DNA from: JAAFIW01 sp031414805
GTDB lineage: Bacteria > Pseudomonadota > Gammaproteobacteria > Burkholderiales > Burkholderiaceae_C
Assembly: GCA_031414805.1 (NCBI GenBank)
Contig: JANOQJ010000068.1
Span: 14,336 to 78,335, forward strand
Direction of reading: 5' to 3'
Length of the DNA: 64,000 nucleotides
Positions 9,318-15,639 of the stretch are shown here, piece by piece. Both the position numbers and the translations under genes were made by a program. Under the pieces are notes generated by a model. It was not told the DNA's origin and searched no databases. It saw only the letters and a list, made by a program, of their open reading frames with translations. Position 1 is the stretch's first letter. Every line of letters starts with the position of its first letter.

Positions 9318-10475
9318 ATGACTGTTCATTTCAAGCGCTCCGATCTGGCCAAACGAATGGTTGATGAACTGTGTGGCAAGACAGGCTTCTCTGATGCGCC
9401 CAACGGCCTGTTTCTGGCGGCAGCCCGCCGAACCGGCAAGTCAGATTTTTTGCAGCAGGACTTGATGCCCGCTCTTAATGAAGCGGGCGTTTTTGTGAGC
9501 TATCTCGATTTGTGGGCAAAAAGCGATATGGCCCCGACCGAGTTGCTTGCAGCCAAACTGGCTTTGGATGTGCAAGAAACCCAGGGTTGGGTAGCGCAAG
9601 TGGGAGCAAAAACTGGGCTGAAGACTTTCGGCATTCCGGGCACCGGCGTCACGTTTGATTTCAGCAAAGTAGGCAAAACCGGTGGTGTGACCTTGCACGA
9701 GACGCTGGCCATGCTGCGCAAGCAAACCGGCAAACGCATCGCCCTCATCATTGACGAAGCCCAGCACGCCTTGACCAGCGCCGAAGGCGAGACCTTCATG
9801 CGGGCGCTGAAATCAGCGCGCGAACAGATGAAAGAAAAAGACGGCTCGGGCTTGCTGCTGGTGATGTCGGGCTCCCACCGAGACAAGCTTGCACGTCTGG
9901 TCAACACAGCGGCAGCGCCTTTTTGGGGCTCAGAAGTACAGGCACTGCCCACCCTGGGCGCGGCCTACGCCCTGCATGTGGCGCGCGAGCTGGAGCGGGC
10001 TCAGCCCGAGTTGCAAGGCATTGACCATGACAAGCTGGTTGACGCCTTCCAGCGCGTGGGCGAGCGCCCGCAGTTTTTGCGAATGGCCTGCGCGCAGGCA
10101 CTCAAACAAGCCGGCAGCGCCAGTGCGTTTGACGTCGCCTTGCGTACCCATGTGCAGGACCAGCGGGCCCGCGACCGGGCGGCCATGAGCGAGAGCTTTC
10201 TACAGTTGCCACCTTTGCAGCAAGCGGTGCTGGAGCGGCTGCTGGCGCAAGGCAAGAAGTACAACGCTTTTAGCGCCGACAGCCTGAAGTTCTATGCGGA
10301 GAAAACCGGCGAGCCCGTCACCACGTCCCAAGTGCAAAACGCATTGAGCGACTTGCGAGAGCGAGACGACCGGCTGGTGTGGAAGTCATCGCGCGGTGAC
10401 TACGCTTTGTATGACGAGAACGTGGCCGAGTGGTATGCCTATTTGCAGAATGCAAAACAGTGGCCACTCACTTAA
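9318..10475 (+). CDS. AAA-family ATP-binding protein divergent from the STAND gene
   Basis: The 385-residue protein has an N-terminal P-loop in the form AAARRTGKS (34-42), a Walker B strand RIALIIDEAQH (140-150), a sensor-1-like strand LLLVMSGSHRDKL, and a C-terminal winged-helix-like part that ends VWKSSRGDYALYDENVAEWY. This is the layout of archaeal-type/ORC-like STAND-related ATPases found singly in many bacteria. ATG 9318 is preferred over the in-frame ATG at 9306, because TTGGAG precedes it by about seven bases. The gene ends eight bases inside the convergent rtcA. Its partner, if any, is likely the divergent WD40 STAND protein, which is an inference from position only. Confidence 0.8.
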   Translation: MTVHFKRSDLAKRMVDELCGKTGFSDAPNGLFLAAARRTGKSDFLQQDLMPALNEAGVFVSYLDLWAKSDMAPTELLAAKLALDVQETQGWVAQVGAKTGLKTFGIPGTGVTFDFSKVGKTGGVTLHETLAMLRKQTGKRIALIIDEAQHALTSAEGETFMRALKSAREQMKEKDGSGLLLVMSGSHRDKLARLVNTAAAPFWGSEVQALPTLGAAYALHVARELERAQPELQGIDHDKLVDAFQRVGERPQFLRMACAQALKQAGSASAFDVALRTHVQDQRARDRAAMSESFLQLPPLQQAVLERLLAQGKKYNAFSADSLKFYAEKTGEPVTTSQVQNALSDLRERDDRLVWKSSRGDYALYDENVAEWYAYLQNAKQWPLT

Positions 10476-11592
10476 AGATAGCTGCTTGAGCAGCATTTAC
10501 CTGGGCTGGAGCACTGTTTGGCATGAAAACGGTTGCCGTTCTGTCAACCATCACCACCAGCCCATCACCCGGCTCCCGCAGCACAAATCGCACCGGCAAA
10601 AACTGCTCAATCACCCGCGCATTGGTGCGGCTGTGCTCGGTCAGCTCAGTCGCCCAAAACTGGCCGCCTGGCCCCTTCAAAGCGGCCAGGGCCAGCGGAA
10701 TCATCAGTTGATCGGCCAGGTGCAAACCCACCGGCGCTTGCGAGGCCTGGTAGGCGCGCACCTCTTGCAACACATTGCGCGCCACCTGTTCAGCGCTCAC
10801 GCCTTTTTCGCCGAAGCTGGTGAACACCTCGGTGATGTGCTCGTACTGCAGCACCACCATCAACACATTGCCTGGCCCTTCGTTGGCGCGCAAGGCCCGG
10901 TCATGCAGTTGCTCGTCGCCCCAACCCAGCGCGTTCTTCAAAATTGCCAGCTCGCGCTGTGCGACCCCCCTGGGCAAGCCCGCGTGCAAGCATTGCGCGT
11001 GCGCACTGACCAGGGCGCCGCGCTGCATCAGGCTGAACGGTGCGATGCCCCCGGCGGGCGGCATCAAGCGCACGGCCACCTCGCCACCCCCGGCCGGGTA
11101 AAAGCCGTGGCGGCGCAGTTCCAGCTCGAACCACGCATCGCTGTGACCCGACCACGACTGAAACACCTGCTGCAGATACGAGGCAGACGGTGCCATGGGG
11201 TTGTGCGTGCCGCCGCGCAGCACGAGCGCTGAAGGTGCTTTGGCCAGCAACAGCGGCCACAGCACGGTTTGCAGCACCAGCATGCAGCTGCCCGCGCTGC
11301 CCACGGCAAATTCGTAGTCGCCAGCGTGAATAGGCCCCGGCGTGAAACACAGCGTGGTTTCACCCACTTGCATGGGCTGGCCCGCGTCGTTGCACGCCTG
11401 GGTTTGCGCTGCGCCACCCACGGCCACGGCCGCCTGCACGCAGGCCAGGTGCTGACGCATGAGGCCAGGTTTGGGGCGTTTGGCGCGGATGTTGTGGATG
11501 CGAAAGGGCTGGCCCGTGATGAGGCTCAGGGCCAGCGCCGTGCGCAATATCTGCCCGCCGCCTTCGCCTTGGGAGCCGTCTAGTTCGATCAT
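10468..11592 (-). CDS. rtcA: RNA 3'-terminal phosphate cyclase
   Basis: RtcA uses ATP to turn RNA 3'-phosphate ends into 2',3'-cyclic phosphates through an enzyme-AMP intermediate. The 374-residue protein opens with the family signature IELDGSQGEGGGQILRT, carries the cyclase motif KRPKPGL and keeps the His of LTEHSRTNARVI, which aligns with the adenylylated His of E. coli RtcA. It overlaps the zinc-ribbon gene upstream by ATGA (11589-11592), so it should be translated in coupling with it as the last gene of the rsr-rtcBA operon. The last ~16 residues (APAQVNAAQAAIFK) are encoded by dispersed repeat family A and are not part of the usual enzyme. Confidence 0.95.
   Translation of the reverse strand: MIELDGSQGEGGGQILRTALALSLITGQPFRIHNIRAKRPKPGLMRQHLACVQAAVAVGGAAQTQACNDAGQPMQVGETTLCFTPGPIHAGDYEFAVGSAGSCMLVLQTVLWPLLLAKAPSALVLRGGTHNPMAPSASYLQQVFQSWSGHSDAWFELELRRHGFYPAGGGEVAVRLMPPAGGIAPFSLMQRGALVSAHAQCLHAGLPRGVAQRELAILKNALGWGDEQLHDRALRANEGPGNVLMVVLQYEHITEVFTSFGEKGVSAEQVARNVLQEVRAYQASQAPVGLHLADQLMIPLALAALKGPGGQFWATELTEHSRTNARVIEQFLPVRFVLREPGDGLVVMVDRTATVFMPNSAPAQVNAAQAAIFK
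10478..10526 (+). repeat. Dispersed repeat, family A, copy 2, forming the 3' end of rtcA
   Basis: It reads atagctgcttgagcagcatt, then tacctgggctggagcactgtttggcat. On the reverse strand it encodes the C-terminal tail of RtcA and nearly supplies its stop codon. It begins three bases after the stop of the convergent ATPase gene. Confidence 0.9.
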
Positions 11593-11960
11593 TTTTCTTC
11601 TCTCAATTTCTTGGCAGCGAGTTTGTGCTGCATACCTTCCAGGCTCACGCGCCTGGCCTCGTCAACCCGCGCGCGCTCAGTCTTACGGCAGCGTCTGCAA
11701 CGCACGGCCTGGCTGTCAATCGGGCCTTTTGCAATCTCGTACCACCACTTTTGCTGAGTGGCAGTCCACACTTCATCCGAACCGCAATCACAGCAAACAA
11801 ACGCGCGGTCTCGGTAGAACTCAGGCACGCTCCAGGAGTTATTGGTTGCGAGTTTTGTCGCATCGACCCGCACACCTCGGTTACCACCGTTAACCAGTTT
11901 GTTAACACGCGCCAAACGCTTGGCTTTGATCTCTTCTTTGGGTTGCTTTTTGCTTTTCAC
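11589..11960 (-). CDS. Zinc-ribbon protein encoded between rtcB and rtcA
   Basis: The 123-residue basic protein has a lysine-rich N-terminus and two CxxC pairs, C56-x2-C59 (CCDCGSDEVW) and C88-x2-C91 (CRRCRKTE), with the aromatic run KWWYEIAKG between them. This matches the probable zinc-ribbon domain family (zf-Tbcl type). It starts at GTG 11960, four bases after the rtcB stop, and overlaps rtcA by ATGA. That places it in the RNA-repair operon with coupled translation on both sides. Its function is unknown. Nucleic-acid binding is a fair guess from the zinc ribbon and basic charge. Confidence 0.8.
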   Translation of the reverse strand: MKSKKQPKEEIKAKRLARVNKLVNGGNRGVRVDATKLATNNSWSVPEFYRDRAFVCCDCGSDEVWTATQQKWWYEIAKGPIDSQAVRCRRCRKTERARVDEARRVSLEGMQHKLAAKKLREEK

Positions 11961-11964
11961 CGGC

Positions 11965-13197
11965 CTACCCCTTCACACAAACCACCTGCTTGAGCGTGTA
12001 AACCACCTCCACCAGGTCTTTTTGCGCCGCCATCACCGCATCAATATCTTTGTAGGCCATCGGGATTTCATCAATCACGTCGGCATCTTTGCGGCATTCC
12101 ACGCCTTTCGTGGCTTCTATTTGATCGGCCACTGTGAACAGTTTCTTCGCTTTGGTGCGGCTCATCGAGCGCCCTGCCCCGTGGCTGCAGCTCATGAAAC
12201 TATCGGGGTTGCCTTTTCCGCGCACGATGAAGCTTTTGGCACCCATGCTGCCTGGAATAATGCCCAGCTCGCCTTTTTTGGCGCTCACGGCACCCTTGCG
12301 GGTAATGAATACCTCTTGCCCGAAGTGCGTTTCTTTGGCCACGTAGTTGTGGTGACAATTCACCGCTTCCAGGTGGGTTTCAAACGGTTTGGCAATCACT
12401 TTGCGCAGCGCACCAATCACGCGCTGCATCATCACCTCGCGGTTCAGGCGGGCAAATTTTTGCGCCCAGCCCACGCCACGCACGTAGTCGGCGAAATACT
12501 GCGCACCTTCTTCAAAATACGCCAAGTCTTTATCGGGCAGATTGCGCTGGTGCAGCTCGGCGTCTTTTTTGGCCAGCTCAATAAAGTGCGTACCAATGGC
12601 ATTACCCACTCCTCGCGAACCGCTGTGCAGCATGATCCATACGCCACCGGCTTCATCCAGGCAAATCTCCACAAAATGGTTGCCACCGCCCAGGGTTCCA
12701 ATATGGCGGTGGTTATTGGTGTTTTTCAGGCGCGGGTAATCAATACAAATCGCTTCGAATTCATCGACCAGCTGCGCCCAGGCCGCATCGGCCTCATCGG
12801 GCGGGGTTTCCCACGAACCTTTGTCGCGGTTGGATCCATCGCGGCGAAATTGTTTAGGGCTCATACCGTGCGGTACGGCTTTTTCAATTTCGCTGCGCAG
12901 CGTCGCCAGGCTATCCGGCAGATCACGCGCATTCAGCGAGGTTTTGCACGCAATCATTCCGCAACCGATATCCACGCCCACAGCGGCGGGAATAATGGCT
13001 TTGAAAGTCGGAATCACGCTACCCACAGTGGCACCAATACCGTAATGCACATCAGGCATGGCGGCAATATGGCTGAACACAATGGGCAGGCGGGCTGCGT
13101 TGTCCAGCTGCTGCTGGGCCTCGGCTTCTACCGGCACGCCCTGCGTCCACATTTTCACGGGCACGCCGCCGGGTACTTCACGTTGGTTGTAGTTCAT
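11965..13197 (-). CDS. rtcB: RNA-splicing ligase RtcB
   Basis: RtcB is a GTP- and Mn-dependent ligase that joins RNA 3'-phosphate or 2',3'-cyclic phosphate ends to 5'-OH ends. The 410-residue protein has the metal-site motifs PDVHYGIGATVGSV and GVDIGCGM, the NHFVEIC strand and SCSHGAGRSMSR, whose His aligns with the guanylylated His of E. coli RtcB. ATG 13197 is chosen over 13215 because AAAGGA stands seven bases before it. It follows the Y-RNA-like cluster directly and should be transcribed from the sigma-54 promoter upstream of rsr. Confidence 0.96.
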   Translation of the reverse strand: MNYNQREVPGGVPVKMWTQGVPVEAEAQQQLDNAARLPIVFSHIAAMPDVHYGIGATVGSVIPTFKAIIPAAVGVDIGCGMIACKTSLNARDLPDSLATLRSEIEKAVPHGMSPKQFRRDGSNRDKGSWETPPDEADAAWAQLVDEFEAICIDYPRLKNTNNHRHIGTLGGGNHFVEICLDEAGGVWIMLHSGSRGVGNAIGTHFIELAKKDAELHQRNLPDKDLAYFEEGAQYFADYVRGVGWAQKFARLNREVMMQRVIGALRKVIAKPFETHLEAVNCHHNYVAKETHFGQEVFITRKGAVSAKKGELGIIPGSMGAKSFIVRGKGNPDSFMSCSHGAGRSMSRTKAKKLFTVADQIEATKGVECRKDADVIDEIPMAYKDIDAVMAAQKDLVEVVYTLKQVVCVKG

Positions 13198-13235
13198 GTT
13201 GTTTCCTTTATTCATTCATATTCAAAATAGATTAA

Positions 13236-13403
13236 CCACCTGCAGCGACTAGCATTGCTGAAATGTTTACGTGCTCTACCAAACTGAGCTACGGTGCTGC
13301 AATAGATTCTTTGCAAGAAAACCCATTGCAGCACCGGCGGGAATCGAACCCGCGACCACGGCATTAACAAGGCTGTAATTCCAACGGCATTCGCCGCAGG
13401 CGG
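13236..13403 (-). ncRNA. Y RNA-like gene c with permuted tRNA-like domain
   Basis: On the reverse strand the 5' arm CCGCCTGCGGCGA pairs with the 3' arm TCGCTGCAGGTGG, and an inner stem GTTGGAAT/ATTTCAGC pairs with G-U wobbles. Between them lies a T arm first (13337-13353, loop TTCGATT). Then comes a 10-bp acceptor-like stem closed by a loop (13327-13336 with 13292-13301), and then a D arm, GTAGCTCAGTTTGGTAGAGC (13273-13292). So the 3' half of a tRNA precedes the 5' half, the acceptor end is closed and the anticodon side opens into the Y stem. This is the arrangement known for Salmonella YrlA, a Ro60-bound Y RNA. The motif GGCGAATGCC near the 5' end is shared with genes a and b and should be the Rsr-binding site. 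Ends are estimated from pairing. Confidence 0.85.
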
Positions 13404-13435
13404 TTAAAAACTTCTGCTCTTTCCAGGAAAGAACT

Positions 13436-13564
13436 TTCAAAAGCGCGACAAGATGGATGAGATTTCACTTGCAGCAGTTGCCCGCCACGCATGACCGGGG
13501 TTCGAACCCGACCGGTGTGCATGCACACCTCACCTGTAATCTCACCCGCATTCGCGCTTTTGAA
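13436..13564 (-). ncRNA. Y RNA-like gene b with a T-arm-like hairpin
   Basis: The terminal stem is 13 bp and perfect (TTCAAAAGCGCGA with TCGCGCTTTTGAA). An inner stem GTGAGATT/AATCTCAT and the motif GCGAATGCGG followed by ATTACA match genes a and c. Inside are a palindrome GGTGTGCATGCACACC and a five-pair T arm with loop TTCGAAC (13495-13511); no clear D arm is seen. A hairpin (CTTTCCtGGAAAG) stands between b and c and may mark processing. Ends are estimated from pairing. Confidence 0.75.
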
Positions 13565-13599
13565 AATTCCTTCTTCAATATTCACAACCACTAATCCCA

Positions 13600-13697
13600 C
13601 GTCATTCCCGCGTAGGCGGGAATCCACCGTAGAGATACACAAAACCCCATTTCCGGCCAGTCCTCGCGTCTGGATCCCCGCCTGTGCGGGGATGACG
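13600..13697. repeat. Family C inverted repeat (GTCATTCCCGCG type) between Y RNA a and b
   Basis: The element begins cgtcattcccgcg and ends gcggggatgacg, with inner arms gcgggaatcca/tggatccccgc, so it can fold on itself along most of its 98 bp. Close relatives are at 43865-43974 and 58548-58646. Its place inside the Y RNA cluster means a transcript from the rsr promoter must read through it. Confidence 0.85.
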
Positions 13698-13721
13698 GTC
13701 AACGATTCCCCTTCAGTGCCC

Positions 13722-13796
13722 TCGCCTGACGACAAACAATTGATGTGATGTTTACAGTTTCATATGTAATCACATCGGCATTCGCCAGGCGACGAC
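13722..13796 (-). ncRNA. Y RNA-like gene a, minimal form
   Basis: The outer stem TCGCCTG/CAGGCGA encloses the shared motif GGCGAATGCC on the 5' side and a pyrimidine/T-rich 3' side. The inner stem GATGTGAT/ATCACATC is perfect and carries a 19-base loop beginning TACAT. It has the motif-plus-ATTACA order of genes b and c but no tRNA-like insert, so it looks like a bare Ro-binding Y RNA. It starts about 80 bases after the rsr stop codon. Ends are estimated. Confidence 0.7.
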
Positions 13797-13817
13797 TTAT
13801 ATACAAAAAGTGCCATC

Positions 13818-13859
13818 AGCCCTCATAAATACTGCTCAAGCAGCTATCATTTAAATAGC
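13818..13859 (-). repeat. Dispersed repeat, family A, copy 3
   Basis: It reads cctcataaatactgctcaag, then cagctatcatttaaatagc. It lies between the rsr stop codon and Y RNA a, inside the transcribed region of the rsr-rtc operon. Confidence 0.85.
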
Positions 13860-13874
13860 TACCTGAGCATCTTC

Positions 13875-15437
13875 TCAAACGGTAGCCAAAGCCACCTCGT
13901 CAATCAAACCCACCCAGTGGTTGGCCCCCAGTTCTCCGGCGGCAAACATGGCCAGCACCTTGAATACATCGTCGGTAAAACCACCGATGTTCAAAATGTC
14001 TTCCCGCTCGCACGCCTGTGTGTGGGCGTAAGGCTGGATGTCGATACACACCAGCTTGGCGCGCGGGTTGCGTTGCTTGAACGCCTCCCACTCGCGCAGC
14101 GTCTGCGTCGCACCGCTTCGCTGGTTATCCACCCACGACTCGTTGTCTGACACCAGCACCACCAGATCAGCCTTGGCCTTTTGGGCATTCAGCTGAGCTA
14201 GCGGGGCTGAGCAGTTGGTTCCACCGCCGCCAATAGCGGCCAGCTTCTCTGCATTGCTCATCACCGAGTCGCGAGGGTTCAGCGTCAACTTCACCACGTT
14301 TTGCTCAAACGGCAGCACCAAAGTGCTGGGGTTTTTACGCAGCAAGGCGGCGGCTACCAGGGCAGCCACATCAATACAGCGCACCGCAGACGTTGCCGAC
14401 CCACGGTGCCCGGTCACGGCCGAGGCCATGGAGCCGGACACATCAGGGCACACCACCACCTGGCCCGCAAACTCGGGCACGTTGGCAAGCGCAATTTCCA
14501 TCGCGTCTTGCAAGGCCTCACGCACCTCCAGAGGCACCGACTCATCAGCCGCTTTGTAAGCGGCCATCAACTGGTAAGGCAGCACACGCGCTTTGGCAAT
14601 GCTGGGCGCATCACGCAGCTTGGCCGCCACGGCTTTTGTGGCCTTGGTGGTACCAAACACGCCGTGGCGCGCAAATGTGTTCAGGTTTTGGCGAACCATT
14701 TGCCACGAGCCGTTTTTGGCGACTTGGGTCCATTGGTTCTCCGTCAACCCCAGCGCGGTCAGCATCTGAAAAGGCACGTCTGGCATCACACCTGAGCGGT
14801 CTTTTTTGTAGGCCTCATAGGCTTTCGTCACTTCGGGCAGCGCAGCGGCGTCGTATTCGCGACCAATTAACCAGGCAAACCAGGCTGCACGCCAAGGCTC
14901 CGCTGGCTTGGGGTGAACCATCTTCACCACATCGGCCAGGCTGGGGCTGTTGCCCACATTGGCGTTCAGCAGTTGCTTTTCCGTGGCGTTGCACAGCCAG
15001 TTTTGCACCAGTTTTTTAGGACGCGAGCCTAGCGACTTGCGACCCACCTGGCCGCTGCGCAGAATCTGCACCACGTTTCGCAGCATCTTTCCGCTATCCA
15101 CCACACGCGGAAACGCCTGGGCAAACAAGGCCACATCTCGCACGGCCAGCGTGGCCAGCAGCAGCGCCGGCATGTCTTTCATATGGCCACGTTCACGGGC
15201 ATAGATGGCGGTTTTGGCCACAAAACGCACGTTCACCTGGGCGGCCAGCGCCAGCACTTTATCCAGCTGCTCGGCGGCACCGGCGTAGTAGGTGTTGTTC
15301 AGGCACCCGGTCACGGCCAGCTGCGCCAGCGCGTGCTTGGGGCTCAGCGCATAGGCGGCTCCACCGGCTTCGTTTGCGGTGTTGGCAGCGGGTAGCAGCT
15401 TGCCTTTGCTGGTATGAAAACGTTGGGGGTTTGCCAT
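13875..15437 (-). CDS. rsr: TROVE-domain Ro60-like RNA-binding protein Rsr
   Basis: Rsr proteins are HEAT-repeat rings with a von Willebrand A domain that bind Y RNAs and misfolded RNA and link them to nucleases such as PNPase. The 520-residue product has the TROVE region at about residues 25-350 (YALSPKHALAQLAVTGCLNN, then RERGHMKDMPALLL). A vWA domain follows with the complete MIDAS set: DVSGS, the Thr of GGGGTNCSAPL and the Asp of VLVSDNESW. ATG 15437 has AGGAGC eight bases before it; the open frame upstream to 15554 crosses the promoter and is not used. It is first in the operon, followed by Y RNAs, rtcB, the zinc ribbon and rtcA. Confidence 0.95.
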   Translation of the reverse strand: MANPQRFHTSKGKLLPAANTANEAGGAAYALSPKHALAQLAVTGCLNNTYYAGAAEQLDKVLALAAQVNVRFVAKTAIYARERGHMKDMPALLLATLAVRDVALFAQAFPRVVDSGKMLRNVVQILRSGQVGRKSLGSRPKKLVQNWLCNATEKQLLNANVGNSPSLADVVKMVHPKPAEPWRAAWFAWLIGREYDAAALPEVTKAYEAYKKDRSGVMPDVPFQMLTALGLTENQWTQVAKNGSWQMVRQNLNTFARHGVFGTTKATKAVAAKLRDAPSIAKARVLPYQLMAAYKAADESVPLEVREALQDAMEIALANVPEFAGQVVVCPDVSGSMASAVTGHRGSATSAVRCIDVAALVAAALLRKNPSTLVLPFEQNVVKLTLNPRDSVMSNAEKLAAIGGGGTNCSAPLAQLNAQKAKADLVVLVSDNESWVDNQRSGATQTLREWEAFKQRNPRAKLVCIDIQPYAHTQACEREDILNIGGFTDDVFKVLAMFAAGELGANHWVGLIDEVALATV

Positions 15438-15485
15438 TTTTTTGCTCCTGTTTGCATTCACCCGGTTGGGTGACGCATGGTTTAT

Positions 15486-15501
15486 TGCAGGGCGCGTGCC
15501 A
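15486..15501 (-). promoter_or_regulatory. Sigma-54 promoter of the rsr-Y RNA-rtcBA operon
   Basis: The reverse strand reads TGGCACGCGCCCTGCA. This is a full TGGCACG -24 box and CTGCA for the TTGCA -12 box, with correct spacing. It lies about 50 bases before the rsr ATG, and the divergent gene encodes the sigma-54 activator RtcR, which makes the assignment strong. Confidence 0.88.
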
Positions 15502-15622
15502 GGTGTGGGTCTGTGAAGCGCTTGATCGTCTAAGTTGTTGATTTCAAATAGCAAAAAAACTTCTCGACGCGTTCGAATGAAATTGCCTGGTGTTGATGAA
15601 GTCTGGATAGATTAGATTTTTA

Positions 15623-15636
15623 GCTAGTAAACTAGC
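15623..15636. promoter_or_regulatory. 14-bp inverted repeat just before the rtcR start
   Basis: GCTAGTaaACTAGC is a perfect inverted repeat ending three bases before the rtcR ATG, where a ribosome binding site would normally be; no Shine-Dalgarno sequence is visible. It could be an autoregulatory operator or a hairpin that limits rtcR translation. Confidence 0.55.
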
Positions 15637-15639
15637 CAG

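Noticed and set aside
13271..13353. An ordinary tRNA gene, suggested by clear D-arm and T-arm sequences
   Set aside because: The T arm precedes the D arm on the coding strand, the acceptor strands are joined by a loop, and there is no anticodon loop. It fits a tRNA mimic in a Y RNA better than a tRNA.
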